Assembly (NCBI GenBank): GCA_019633425.1
Contig: WSUB01000147.1
Span: 36,529-100,528 of the forward strand
Length of the DNA stretch: 64,000 nucleotides
Source of the DNA: Tulasnella sp. 424
Lineage: Eukaryota > Basidiomycota > Agaricomycetes > Cantharellales > Tulasnellaceae
Direction of reading: 5' to 3'
The notes under the pieces: generated by a model
Databases searched by the model: none
What the model was told of the DNA's origin: nothing
The model's input: the letters and a program-made list of their open reading frames with translations, nothing else
In this document: positions 45,928-57,682 of the stretch, piece by piece
Numbering within the stretch: position 1 is the first letter of the stretch
Layout of the letters: every line of letters starts with the position of its first letter
Made by a program: the position numbers and the translations under genes

Positions 45928-47468
45928 CTACTCTTTGTGTCTGCTGATCTTTTCCACACCAGCGCATACTGACGTCTTGCGCAAGTTCGCCTGTAGAGCG
46001 GGAGATGTGTCAATTACCAAATACTCCTATCTCGCTCGTGACCACTTACGTCGTCCTCGGATTCTTCTTCTTCGTCTTCGTCATCGTCTTCACGTGCTTC
46101 GTCTTCTCTTTCGGTGCTCTCTTCGTCCGACTCGGAGTCTTCCGAGGATTGAGCCTGTTCGGGAGTTGCGCTCATCCAAAGCGAGGATCCAACGGCTGGG
46201 GCGGTCGAGTGAGGGATAGACGTCACGGTTGGCGTCGAGTCGTTGTTTGGTTTGATGATGGGCGTATTCCCGCCAGACGCCATCTCCGAGGACCGGCGAG
46301 AGGGCGATGGCTTGGCATGATGATGGTGGTGGCCAAAAGGAATGTGAACCGCCTGCGTGATGTGTTGGGGGGCGTCGGTGGGCGGCGAAACGGGATCGGA
46401 CTGGGCAGTGGTAGGTGAATCGTCTTGGGTAGGATTGGCGGATTGGGCGTCACCGGCTGCCGCGGTGTTGGCCGTTTCAGCAGCGGCTGGCTCTGCTGGG
46501 GAGCCTGCTGCTTCCCGTTCTTTGGCCTCGCGCTCTTCGCGTTCTCGTTTCTCTCGCTCCCTTGCCTCCCTGCGCTTGCGAACCCATCCCATGCCACTTC
46601 CATCGTCGTCGTCCTCTGCGGCCACGGCATTGGTGTGAGAGCTTTGAACTTTGGCGTAGGTAGAGGAAGCACCAGACCCTCGATTGCTTCCCATTCCACC
46701 GTAGCCCCATTCCACAAACTCGGGCTCCTTTTCGACCTCTTTCTTTTGAACTGCGGTTCGGTACCGGCTGCCTCCATAGACGCGGCCGTTGAGCATACGC
46801 GTTCCGGTAGCGACGCCTCCGTTTTCGGAAGTGACTGGGTGGAGGGCGAGCCCTGATCGATCTTGATTGGTGCGGCCGATGTCAAAGGGAGATGATCCGG
46901 TGGACATTCGACGGGCGAGGGGGGTGCCCGAGTCGTTGAGTGTTCCGACGGAGCTTGCAGTGGAGTCCCGAGAGGAAGACCTGAAAAGGCCGAGGGCGCC
47001 TCCGTCCGAGGCGTCTGACTTTTGGAGTGGTTTGTAGAACGGCTTCAATAGTTTCTTTGTGGAGTGGCTCCAAGTTGAGGGTTTCTTGGCACCGAGTTGG
47101 GGGGATCGAGTAGTGGGGTCGAGGATGACGGCAGGATTGTCATCGCCGGAAGACGAGTTTGCTGCATCCGGATTTTCGTATAGCTTGTCTGAGGTGTGGT
47201 CGAATACGATGACGGGGACGTCGTCTTGAGCTCTTGGGTTGGGGAGAGGAGCGAACGTGATTCTCCTGTTTGACTGAAATTTCGGTGCTGGATCGTCTGA
47301 GCCTGAGGCAGAGCCTGATGATGAAGGGGAGGAAGGGGTTGTGTAGGACGTGGAGGAGGGTGATTTTGGGATGGACTGCTGGGGCCTGATAGCGTTGAGG
47401 AGGATACCGCCCTTTGGAGGGTCAAAGCGATATGCTGGATTTGTTGGACTCAACATTGAGGACGACAT
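45928..47468 (-). CDS. Unknown Ser-rich protein with acidic C-terminus
   Basis: Exons 46050-47468 and 45928-45990; 1482 nt, 493 residues. The start 'MSSSMLSPTNPAYRFDPPKG' was chosen because upstream in-frame sequence is leader-like. Segments that look ordered or conserved: 'NRRITFAPLPNPRAQ', 'STKKLLKPFYKPL', 'KEPEFVEWGYGGMGSNRGSG', and a charged helix 'WVRKRREAREREKREREERE'. A His run (GHHHHH) and a strongly acidic tract ('REDDDEDEEEESEDD') follow. The last exon encodes 'ANLRKTSVCAGVEKISRHKE'. No known domain; possibly a nuclear scaffold or regulator, but that is a guess. Confidence 0.75.
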
Positions 47469-48799
47469 TGGTGAATGGAGGGAGGGGAGGAATGAGAGAC
47501 GGGGGGGAGGATGAGGGAGGAGGAGGGGAGGAAGGGAGGCAGGGGGGCAGTCTTGAAATAAACTCTGGAGGAGGGGTGACCAAATAACGGGTGGGCGTGA
47601 CCCTCGGGACAGAGAAAAGAATGATAGAACAGATTGCCACGTGAACAAATAAAGAGTGCTTAGTGGATACCTCACTCACGCTGATTCCTCGGATGACAAG
47701 CGATCACCCTTCCAGCACATGTTCGGTATTTCTGCGCCCTACCCATCCCATGTCCCTCGGACTTGATTTATCATGAGAAGTGACACGCTGACGACGACGA
47801 CAGCGGCGGCAGCGACGGCGGCAAGGGGGACTGCGCGCCCCGGGGGGATGAGATGTCACATGTTTCACAGCCTGCGTCCAAACATCGGCTCCGCAACTTG
47901 GCTGGCTTGGCAAAACGAAAAATGGCTTTGGTCAGCCAAAAACTCCCTCACAAGGCGAGCTGGCCAGTCAGCCAAGGCAAATGTCATACCGTTGGGACGG
48001 AGAGTTATTGACCAATAGATCTAGACCCTGTAAAAACGTTGCAAGGGATGTGTGTGTCGTCATTTTTTATTGTGGGCGTCTAAAATGAATATATATATCT
48101 AATCGCGGCAAAGTACACCTGTTACCCGCTTTTTCATATCGATTGATATCCCACAACCGGGTCCTACCTTGGCGTGCCCTTGGAACCCAGCCGCCGCAGT
48201 CCCTCATGTACCGCCTACTGCAGTTACTGCGCGGGCCCATCCCTATCCGGTCAATATATCGGCACTCTAAAAGCCGCGCGCTCCCCGGGATTAAATCAAT
48301 CGAATCCCGTTTGCCGTTAATCCACCTCGATCGAGGTATTTCTAGTAGTTATGTGCCGTGTTGCAAGGCGGTCTTGCGATCATTTTATCGTCATGAGTCG
48401 GGAGATAGGATGAACGTTGGTGGTGAGATGCACCTTTGGAATTGTCTCACACGCGCACTGCGCTTCCACATCCATCCAGATTCTTCGACGGTCCCGGCTT
48501 ATCTTTCTAGCATAACTCACTCCGAGGCCCTTTTCCTCTGCTCACTCCATTCCGTCGGCTTTCACCCCCGATCACCTCAAGTCCAACGACATCAGTCGGT
48601 CCGGCATCCACCTATCAAATCATCTCGAACACATATGACTCAACTTCCCCTATGGCGCGCATACTGTATATAGAATACTCCCTCATAAGAATCCTCCCTC
48701 ACGAAACATCCCATGCGGTTATTCAGAACTTGCCAGTAAATGCCGTCATCTCTCACATATTAAAACCATGCCGCCCAATCTCTCACAACATCAGCCAAG
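47469..48799. other. Divergent intergenic region
   Basis: 1.3 kb between the acidic unknown protein (minus) and the acetyltransferase gene (plus). A purine-rich tract (GGGAGGAG-type, about 47475-47560) lies just upstream of the minus gene, so its leader is pyrimidine-rich. A 176-codon plus frame at 48143-48673 lacks conserved composition and is not called. No RNA gene or repeat recognised. Confidence 0.45.
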
Positions 48800-49544
48800 A
48801 TGCTCGATCCAATTGTCCTTCCTCTTGGCTCCTCCGACAATCCCACCACTTATCTTTCTGTACACCATGTAACCCTTGCAACTGTACCTCCTGACCTCGA
48901 GGACGTTCTTTATCAAGAACTGTGCGACGAAATCGATCGAGGGAACACTTTTCCCCAACGAGGTCCCACCACCAAGGAGCACTTTCACAGCTACTTCTTC
49001 CCAAATGACGTATTCGTCGCTATTTCAACTCCTTCCTCGACCCCAGGAACTACCCTTGAAGACGTCAGGGCAGGCCGCGAATGGAAGGACTGCCTCCAGG
49101 GATTCTTCTACGTACGTGCGTCATCCAAACACCCACACCCACAGGCCATTTAACCTCGAACCACCCCGCACATCTGCATAGGCAAAGCCAAATTTTCTAG
49201 GTCGATCATCCCATGTGCGTAACTCCACCTCCCACCCTTTCCTCCATCTTATCTTTCTCCATTAGATCTGCAACGGCGGCTTCGTCGTCCCATTTCACGC
49301 TAGGCGCAAAGGCATCGGTCTCGTCCTTGGCCGAGCCTTCCTCCACTTTGCTCCAAGGCTAGGCTACAAAGCATCCATATTCAATCTAGTCTACTCTTCA
49401 AACCTTGCCTCCTTGGGAACATGGTATCGTTTGGGCTTTACCCGAATCGGCGTCATCCCAAAAGCCGGTCTTCTCCTCCAGCCAGATGGTTCCGAGACGT
49501 ATGTAGATGCCAACATTATTTACAAAGAGTTTGATCCAATTTGA
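48800..49544 (+). CDS. GNAT N-acetyltransferase, Mpr1-like
   Basis: Resembles yeast Mpr1, which acetylates proline analogues such as azetidine-2-carboxylate and protects against oxidative stress; substrate here unproven. Exons 48800-49111, 49182-49214, 49266-49544; 624 nt, 207 residues. Motifs: 'DEIDRGNTFPQRGPTTKEHF', 'HSYFFPNDVFVAI', then 'GFFYAKPNFLGRSSH' built across the 33-nt exon 2, 'ICNGGFVVPFHARRKGIGLV' (acetyl-CoA loop, RRKGIG), 'LGYKASIFNLVYSSNLAS', 'WYRLGFTRIGVIPKAG', ending 'IIYKEFDPI'. Convergent with NOG1; the stop codons are 101 nt apart. Confidence 0.87.
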
Positions 49545-49645
49545 AGGAAAAAAAACCAATGTATATTTCGTATAAATGTGCAATAACTCCCCACTTGCCC
49601 GCCGCATTTCCGACTTCCCACCGAACGCCCAAAGCCATTTCCGCA

Positions 49646-52097
49646 TTATCTCCGGTCTGCCTTGAAACCGCGCTTCCCAGAGAACAAGTGCTTCGGCTGT
49701 CGGAAAACGGAGATTATAAGCCACGTCCGCAAAATTACTGGAACCACGTACTTTGAGATCCGGAATATGAGTATCCGCTTCGTTCTTCTTCCCAGTTTTT
49801 CGGAACTTCTTGGCTTGCATGGCATACATCTTGCGCACCTTGGCAATATCCTGGGAGGGAATGACACTCAGAACCCGGTTTTCAATGTCACCGCAAATCA
49901 ACCTCACCTCCGGCCCACCAAGACCAGCCAACGAACGATCAGTCCGCGCACGTCGGTCCACAGCAACCACCCTGGATCCCTTCTCCGTCCGAAGCTTCTT
50001 CCGAGGAGTATCCTCATCCACCTCCATCTCGCTGTCATCCTCCCAGTCCTCCTCATCTTGCTCGTCGACCTCCATGCCCTCCTCCTCCTCGTCTCGCTTC
50101 CGTTTCGCTCCTGCCGCTTTCGCAAGAAGTATCGCGCGTTCTTCGATCTTGCTGGGATCATATCCCGCCTTGGTCAATGCCTGAGTAAGGCTCGACAACG
50201 ACCGAGGTGCTTTCCCCCGAGGCAGCGTCGGATGGTTGTTCTTGACCCGCTTCATCGCACTTATCACCTTCTTGCTCTTGTTGACCTCCTCCTCAGCCAT
50301 GTCATCTTCGTACTCCGAGTCGACCTAAATAATAATAAGCGATCCACCGTTTGAGCCAACGACAAGCCACTCACGAAAGAATCGTCCGACTCGTAGAAAC
50401 CCTCCGCGACCAACTTCTCCTCTTCCCGCTCCAAAGCCTCCAGTTTCTCGGCAATGTCGGGGTCAATAAAGTCGGCAATGTTCTTTCCTTGCCAGATCTC
50501 AGGTACCACGTCCTGCTTCCACTCTTCGTTCTCGAGGACGTATGTTTCTACAGCAAGGTGGTGTCAGGAGAAACCACAAACACCAAGCACGGGAAACCCA
50601 CTCTTGAAATTGAAACTGTAGATGCCCGGGCCACCTTGCTCCGCCTCAATGTCCCTCTCGAGTTTCGGTCGGTCGGGGTCTTCGGGATCGTATGCCTTCT
50701 TCCCAGCAGCCATCCTCTGCTTGACGATCTCCGGGATAAACGGCTCCCGCGCAACATCGTCTCTCGCTTTCGGCATGGCCACATGAATACGATTCACGAT
50801 GCCTTTGACTTTTGATCCCTTCAGCTTGGCGTCCACTCGGTGCGCCAAAAGCGCCTCGCACGCGGTGTTGCGAGCCGCCATAACGCCTTCGTCGGAGTGA
50901 CAGGAGATCTCTTGCAGGGTGACGTTCTCCTTTGACGTGATTTCAGCCAACAACGCCTGGTTTTCAGGGGAGAGGTCGGAAATTCGCGTGACGTCGATCT
51001 TGTTGATGACGAGGATGACCGGTTTGTTGGCAAACAGGGGTTTGATCGAATGGAAAAGCTTACACTAGACGGCGCGTGAGTTGAACGTACAGGCGCATTG
51101 CCGGATGCAACCACGTACCTGCGCCTCGATGGAATACCCACACTGTTCGCTCAAGTCCATAAAATACATGACGCACGCACGCAAGTGAGCGAGGGCAGTG
51201 ATGCTCTGCATTTCAATCGTGTTCATGTCCTCCAAGGGGTGGTCTAGGATACCCGGAGTGTCGATGACTTGCCATCGGAGGTACTTGTAGTCGAGGTGGC
51301 CAACAAACAGAGACTTGGTGGTGAATGCATATGGTTGGACGTCCACCTCGGCGCGAGTAACCTTGTTCATGAATGACGACTTTCCAACGTTGGGGTAGCC
51401 GCATACAAGCAGGGTGCGCGTGTTGGGGTCGATGGCGGGGAGACGGGAAATATGCTGACGGACTTGCTCAAGGTACGCCAACGGGTCTTTTTGACGGCGC
51501 ATAATCGTGGCCATGCTGTGATTTGGGAGTCAGCTACAACACGGGTGGGAGATGATGGCAGTCCACTTACCGACCGAGGGCCGCTTTTTTTAGTTGCTTA
51601 CATCGGTACAAGCTGTCTCCAAACTTGAGGAGGCGGAGGTAATCCTTGGCTACCGAATCAAGTAAATGGCGAGCAGTGTTCAGTTGACCCAACGCGAGTT
51701 TGTAGTGATTCTTGTCATATAGTACATTCATAAGTGACGAAATAAATGGATGTAGGTTCTTGACGAAGAAAGTCGGGTCAGTGTGCGCCTCAAACGACCA
51801 CGAGTCAACTACTCACATCGAGAATGGGGAATTCGGTCAGGATGGCACCGAGTTTCTCGTCGAAGCAGTCCTGGCAGAATTTGACCTTGCGCATATAAAA
51901 GCTTCTAATCCGACTGATTTTAAAATTCTTGTGAATCTCCTGCAACGCGAGTAACGGTTCGTCAAGGGTTCTGGCACAGAGGTGTGGACGGGGTTCCTCA
52001 CAGTCGGTGTCTTTCTCTGCGTCTTGCTGAGAACGATATCCAAAAAGTCATTGGCACTTGGTACAGGTGCAATTCCCTTGAGTCCTTTGGCCGCCAT
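49646..52097 (-). CDS. NOG1: Nucleolar GTP-binding protein Nog1
   Basis: Essential GTPase of 60S ribosomal subunit assembly. Exons 52002-52097, 51817-51939, 51571-51758, 51119-51515, 50602-51064, 50375-50547, 49752-50324, 49646-49696; 2064 nt, 687 residues. The N-terminus '[20 protein letters not shown]' and '[15 protein letters not shown]' are family hallmarks. G1 'GYPNVGKSS' lies near residue 175, G3 'DTPG', G4 'NKID'. The region '[13 protein letters not shown]' continues in the next exon with '[20 protein letters not shown]'. The C-terminal part is acidic then basic, and the last 51-nt exon gives '[16 protein letters not shown]', the conserved Nog1 end. Length fits the family (about 650). 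Confidence 0.97.
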
Positions 52098-52142
52098 GTT
52101 GATTGCTTTCAGAGATGGCTCTGCGAAGAGAGGTTGGTGTGA

Positions 52143-52155
52143 GGGGGGGGGGGGG
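52143..52155 (+). repeat. Poly(G) tract
   Basis: Thirteen consecutive G, 46 nt upstream of the NOG1 start codon on the opposite strand, so a C13 tract on the NOG1 sense strand. It may be polymorphic or prone to sequencing error. Confidence 0.8.
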
Positions 52156-53059
52156 AGGAAGAAAATCGTTCCTCCGCTCAAGCGCCCGCGGTGACCCGCT
52201 TAACTGTCACCTCATTTCCGCAGCCCCTTTAACGCGTTCGCAAATCACCCCAAGATAACTGCGTCCACGTCATTCACCTCCCAGACTTCAACCGTTGGAG
52301 ATCTCTGTCTTGAAAAGCTACCAAGTGTGGATCAAATTCTTCGTGTGAATGGGGGCACGTCTTTCATCGCAATTAAAGACCGGAAGCTCCCCCTTTTCCC
52401 CCTCCTTTTCCTTACGCGTCTCTCTCATCATTGACTTTGGCTTAGCTCATTACCCTTTTCAGATTCCTGTGAGAAATCCTCATGTTATTTTCTAGAGGGG
52501 AACACGGTGGTTCCTCAAGCCAGGTATTTTCAGGTCCCTGGCCCAACTGTTCAAACACTCGGGCTATGATGGAGCTCAGATAAGTCCTGCGCTGAGTAAG
52601 GGGAGCCCATACTCAAGGTTGGCATTCTCACCAAGGTGTGGTCAGCCGTGCATTCGGTGCAACGATCTTTTTACCTTGCTGTACTGGTGCCTGGAGGAGG
52701 AGTTCATTTGAACCAGATGTCCTCCTCTTAGGGATTGAGTTGTGGCAAGGAATGAATGCAGTATAGCATGTTAGTCGTGGTCAATCGGATTGCGGTTCGA
52801 GACCTATCCTTCAGATGCTCTACAAGTGATGATTTCATGGGGAACCGTGATCTCCCGGCTCCACTCGACCGTCGGATATGAACCCGAGATCAATCCTTTT
52901 CACTTTGGTGACTGATCACCCCACCCTGTTCAATCCAGCCATTGAGTCTCAACAAACCGGTGTCTCAGAAGCGCGACGTCACATATGGGATCAAATTCAA
53001 GCAGATGTGGTCGCTTGTAAGGGCGAACAAGACGCGCCCGTTTCCACCTGGCTTGGTCC

Positions 53060-53260
53060 AATGATGAGGAACTGGTCCGGGCTTTGGGAGCCACCAGGCA
53101 CCCGAGGCAACGTAGGGGATTTGAGCGGAGTTCGTGTCTACGGTTCCCCAATATTAATGTGGTCTTCACGACGGATCTCTGGAGCCATGATCAGGCATTC
53201 AAATCGTTCCTCTCTGAAGCCGTTCAGCTCCTTGAGCACACCCAACAGCGCTTTTACTGA
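53060..53260 (+). pseudogene. Possible coding relic, unknown family
   Basis: A 66-codon stretch from 'NDEELVRALGATRHPR' to 'LLEHTQQRFY' ending in TGA. The composition of 'LRFPNINVVFTTDLWSHDQ' is protein-like, but there is no start codon in frame at a sensible place and no clear splice acceptor. Probably a fragment. Confidence 0.2.
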
Positions 53261-53669
53261 GCTCTCAGGAACCATTCAAGGTAATACATGTCAGTGTTTT
53301 CGCTCCGGGACTGACCCTTAGACTACGATGGAAGTGACCCCTTGTGACCGGGCGCACGATCAGCTTGCACAACCAATACCCGGGTACCGAAGGACGCTGT
53401 TGCCACATTGGGAGGAGGAAAATTTCACGTTATGCCTATTTACCGCAGACACTTATTATTACTTACTCTCGTGGTTTCATTAGGATCACTCGTAACCGCG
53501 CGGACTTCACCCGCCACCGCATGACCGAACAAAGCCAAGGGAACCTTCACCATGCGGGAAAGAGATGGAAAAGATAACAGTTAGCAATTATTATTGATTC
53601 CCCTTGAGTTTTACTCCTCATCTTTGAGCCTTGATTTGAACAACCCCAAGCGATGCATCCGCCCTGCCG

Positions 53670-53990
53670 TCACTGCACAACAATCTCGAAGGTGCCCAGC
53701 AACGCCTTCGCCACATTGATAGGAGCTAAATAGAACGGTTTGTGAGTGATGTCTTGCCACTGCGAGTCTGGCAGATCAAGATATATGACGTTATGTTTCA
53801 CGGGAAATCCAATCCTACAACCTAGTGTTAGTACCAACGCGCGCCGATCCTACTTTGTTTGCAATCCGACGGGTTTTAAGGATCTCTCGGCCGCGCTCCG
53901 AAAGTGGACACCTAATTCGCCTCGTATATCGTGCAAGGGAGACTTTGGAGTCGCTCCAGGGAAAGGAGGATCGGTAGGGAGGGCATGCAT
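53670..53990 (-). CDS. Short two-exon ORF, unknown; perhaps a 3' remnant
   Basis: Exons 53854-53990 and 53670-53814 with a 39-nt intron carrying a perfect TACTAAC branch point; 282 nt, 93 residues. The reading is 'HALPTDPPFPGATPK', 'SLKPVGLQTK|IGFPVKHN', 'VIYLDLPDSQWQDITHKPFY', 'LAPINVAKALLGTFEIVVQ'. The second half reads like the C-terminus of a larger globular protein. The intron is shorter than most here. I do not recognise the family. Confidence 0.35.
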
Positions 53991-54289
53991 GCCGCGCTAA
54001 TGGAGGAAACCCTGGCATCCACTCCTCAAGATTAGATCATGTCCTGCGCGTCCAAATCAGGGTCTCGGCGGTGGCGGGCGTTTCTTCAGCGCGTGTGGAT
54101 CTTCCAATGTCACCAATGCATGAGGCAATACGCGGCGAACGACTTCCAAAGTCTCAATCTATCGTGGCATCTACTTGAAATGGGCGCTGGTTATTTGACA
54201 AGCAGTCAATGAGGAAAAGGAAGAGGGTCCGATGGGAACCCTAAGTTGCAGGACTTGCGTGTAGGATATGGATTTGCACTGTGCACACT

Positions 54290-54639
54290 TAAGGCATACG
54301 CTGCAAGCCATTGGAGTCAATATTCCGTGAAAAATGCAGTCATAAAGATATGCATGCCATATGCGAGGAGAAGAAGGCCGCTACCTTGGTCCTCAAGGCA
54401 ATCAACGATGTCGGCCAGAAAAACGGCTTCAAGGGTATGGAGCTTTTGGAAGCCGCGGTCTTGACTCCAGGAGAGTGGACGTTTGATAGTGGTCTTGTTA
54501 CTGCAGCGCAGAAGATCAACAGAAAGGCCATCGCCACCAAATACAAAGATGACATCAAGGTGAGCGAGCTTATCTGGCCTCGAATTTTGATCCCCCGTCA
54601 CTGAATCTCCAATCGTGGCAGGCCGTGTATCCTTACTAA
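54290..54639 (+). pseudogene. 3' fragment of long-chain acyl-CoA synthetase (FAA1-like)
   Basis: Two 3' exons of an AMP-binding acyl-CoA ligase are readable. One ends at 54559 ('AATLVLKAINDVGQKNGFKG', 'MELLEAAVLTPGEWTFDSGL', 'VTAAQKINRKAIATKYKDDI'); the last is 54622-54639 (AVYPY then stop). The intron 54560-54621 is normal and in phase, giving 'DDIKAVYP', the usual end of these enzymes. Upstream of about 54290 similarity is lost and a TAA lies in frame. The ATP/AMP motifs and more than 500 N-terminal residues are absent. It is an orphan tail left by truncation or rearrangement. Confidence 0.78.
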
Positions 54640-54869
54640 TATAGTGTTTTCATTGGACTTATTTTTTGATAATGGGATGTATGACTTGCTATGGCGTTGA
54701 ATAAGCGATGTGTGACACGGGTTGTTCTGCACTCGAGTGTCTCGCTTCCATCCTTGGACATGCTGTCCGAGGGTAGGTAGGGAGATTTCATTGGAGCCAA
54801 CAACAAACTAGTACAGAGTATCGATTCGGTTCTTGTTTGGGGTATCAGGAGACCTCGAGCTACTACACA

Positions 54870-56252
54870 TCAATGCGTCGGACCCTTGAAAGCAGTGACT
54901 AAATGAACGGGAATGCTCCAACCCGTATTCTCCCCTGACACCAGTTCCTGGCTAACCTCGGCAAGAAGGGGGTCGACTTCTGCATGGTCTGCACCAGGCA
55001 GACTCAATAGCGCCGGTCTCATCGCCTCTGCGAACCTGATGCACATCGTCCTCACTAAACCTCCAAGTTCCTGCATGGGCTGTGAGCCCATCCATTGACC
55101 AACCGGCATCAACCTAAGCTCCCGTTGAACGTTCTGGAATCCAGCGTCTACCAACCAACCGGGGATCCGAGTCGGGTCCCATCCGACCCCTGCGTTGGCG
55201 ACCGCCGCGCACTCAGCGACCCGGTCGAGAAACTCCAGGGTGGCCTGCAGATTAAAACGTGGAAAGTGGCTTTGCTGTTCGAGGCGCCAGTCGATTTCAA
55301 TGGAAAGCAGTAGACCACCACCGCTCAGAACCCTATGCGCCTCTTGCAATAGGCGATTGAAATTACTGTAACTGCAAATGTCGCTTCTAAGCTGGCAGTC
55401 TTATGACAATTAAGAGGACCCAACAAACCCAAATGACAGACATCTCGCATGAATGGCGCCAACTTCCCGGCGGTTCGGTTGGCTGAAGCCACTAGCCGAG
55501 ATATCATAGCATTCAAAGTGTGCTAAAAGCCGGGTTAAGCAAGCTGTTGCAATGGGAAGCCTCCATCGCCAGAAAGCCCACCATTCTCAAGCTGTTGTCT
55601 TGCCATTAGGACAAGATCGATGCCAATAAAACTGAATTTTCGTAACATCTTAGTTCCGCGTTAACCAGAGACCCAAATTTGGACTTACTATGCAGAGGGA
55701 TATTCCATCGAGAACTCTTCCACCCTATTTATGCCAACGGTGTCAGGGCAAGCCCTAATCCAGCGTCGAATCGCACTAACCAGATCCCAGGTCCTGTGAT
55801 GGAGAAGCATTGCCAACGTCAAAATCCGTCGGGCCGATGAAGAAATTCATAAATAAACCTACCACAGCCCAAATCCAGCACAGTTACTTGTCTGGATCCC
55901 GCGGCATCCAACTTGTTAGCCAGGGGTTGGTAGTAATCCCCTCCAAGGAGTCTCTGAAAGATCTCATGCTGCTCAATCAGGCGCTATTATAGGGGCGTAA
56001 GGTCGAGGGATCAGATAATATGAGCAAACGACATACCGTCGATTCTTCTTCATCGGCAGGTAAGAAATATCGGCTCCTTGGAGATGTGTGGAACAACCTG
56101 CCATGACGCTGCACATAATAGTTGCCGTACTCGTGTTCCGGGATAGTGGTGTTGCTACCGGTGGTTTCCGAATTAGTTTCCGATGCATCTGTTTCCGCAT
56201 CGGGGAGTGGATTAGGCCCACCCCCATTTGGGGATCCAGGTGTTGGCATCAT
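54870..56252 (-). CDS. SAM-dependent methyltransferase (class I)
   Basis: Small-molecule or protein methyltransferase of the type expanded in agaricomycetes; substrate unknown. Exons 56037-56252, 55863-55983, 55781-55793, 55689-55724, 55582-55631, 55429-55522, 54870-55371; 1032 nt, 343 residues. After a Ser/Thr-rich start come 'GNYYVQRHGRLFHTS' and 'LIEQHEIFQRLLGGDYYQP'. Motif I 'VLDLGCGPGIWVEEF' near residue 106 is assembled from three exons, one only 13 nt. Then 'FIGIDLVLMARQ', 'FECYDIS', 'VGAIHARCLSFG', and in the last exon 'LLQEAHRVLSGGGLLLSIEI'. All phases agree and no stop remains. Start: two adjacent ATGs, the first at 56252. Introns 55632-55688 and 55372-55428 are both 57 nt. Confidence 0.88.
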
Positions 56253-57682
56253 ATGTGACAAATAGTAGCGAGTTAAAGAAGTAGGAAAGAAAAACTGTAA
56301 AAGAAATGAAACGGAGCCTTTCAAAGGCAGCGGAGGGTACTGTGATTGGACCCATGGCGCAACTCCTTCGCGCCTCTTATCATCTTCCTCCCACTGAGAG
56401 ACCTCCGCGACGCCTTCACCGAATCAAAGAGCCTCCCAAAGGTGATCGGACGACGAAAGTGGAATAATCGCTGGTACGTACCGGTTCTGCATAAGCTTTG
56501 GATGGTGAGCTTGCTTTTGGTTGAGCGGGGAGGTGATGGAAAACGACTGGAAACGAGCAAGCCCCTTTCGACAGATTGAGTCTCGTCGGTGTTCGATACA
56601 AAGTCCTGTTCTTCAAGGAACGCGTACCTGGGATGTGTGCTGATTACTTCGGTCGATCCAAACGGCGAGAGAGGGGCGGAGGCAGGCGAAAGTGTTCCGG
56701 ACAGCGTAGTGTAGCCAGGTTGACCACGCGCGGTGGAGCGTGTATGATGCGTTTAGCTTCTGCAATGCACACGGGCGGAGTTTCCAACTGGTGAGGCTGT
56801 ATCAAGGTTTCCGCCTGGCAAGACAGAACGCCAAGTGCACGCTTGCATTAGCGGGTGATTCATAGAGGCATAGGCCTCGCGTAATGACGTTTCTACGCTG
56901 TGTTCCAGATTGAAATCAGCAATCAGATACACCGAGCATAGGTGCGGCCGCAGCTTCGATTGTTTCTCGGCTCTCAAGGACTCCACACTCTCTAGCGCTG
57001 AGAAGGGAGAGTAAAAGGACCTATTCCTTCTTAAAATAATTGGGCCGCTCAATTTCCATTCTCCCGCCCAAAGTATCTGTCCTGCCAGACAGTAGAATGG
57101 CACTAGGGCGAGTCGTGGCATCAGAAAGCAAAAGGTGCGCTGTCCAGCTGGATATGAACTGCACCACGAGCTAGAATACTGGAAGAAGACGGTGCAAAGA
57201 GCGTTGCATCGACATAGCTTATCGCTCTAGTGCCGCAAAACGAGGTTCCTGCAAATGATTTGGGGACTAGACTGGGGCCTAGAGTTCTGGCTTCCGAAAA
57301 CACTCGCGCATGAGGCAGACTGGATCAGAGGCATCGTCGGCTTCCTTCAGGGTAGGTCGTGAGTGTTGCTGCGCCTTGTAGACGTTTGGCCATTATTAAA
57401 GTGCGCCTCCGGTCTTCAAAGCATAAACATCCTTTAGCAGGAAGAAAAAAATTGGAAAATTATTTCTTCAGCCCGGTCGCGAGCGGAGTTTTCTAAGCAT
57501 CGGAGTTTCGGCGCAGTCTCAAATGCCACTGAACCGCTTTTGTGTTTGACTCACGTGACGTGGGCGGCTGTTGAAATTTCTAAACTCAGACAACACGGTT
57601 CCGACGTTCCGCCCACGGCTCCGCGCATCCGCTTTGTCCTTCCAACCTGTTGATCAACGGCGTTCACGACCACTAACCGCAC
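56253..57682. other. Divergent intergenic region without a gene
   Basis: 1.4 kb between the methyltransferase (minus) and the polymerase gene (plus). A minus frame at 56753-57121 and one at 57121-57303 ('FAGTSFCGTRAISYVDATLF') are open but show no family resemblance. No repeat or RNA gene recognised. Confidence 0.4.

Larger units (their letters stand above)
52098..53669. other. Long region without a confident gene
   Basis: 1.6 kb following the NOG1 start. It opens with a 13-G run (52143-52155). A plus-strand frame at 53060-53260 ('RFPNINVVFTTDLWSHDQAF', 'SEAVQLLEHTQQRFY') looks protein-like and is listed separately. A B-box-like GGTTCGAGACC near 52792 lacks a tRNA fold. Nothing else recognised. 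Confidence 0.4.

Noticed and set aside
48143..48673. 176-codon plus-strand frame
   Set aside because: No conserved motifs, odd composition, no splice partners; likely chance.
52780..52810. B-box-like GGTTCGAGACC suggesting a tRNA
   Set aside because: The flanking T stem does not pair and no A box or acceptor stem fits.
56753..57303. Minus-strand frames upstream of the polymerase gene
   Set aside because: No motifs, no joinable exons, and Ser/Leu-rich chance composition.
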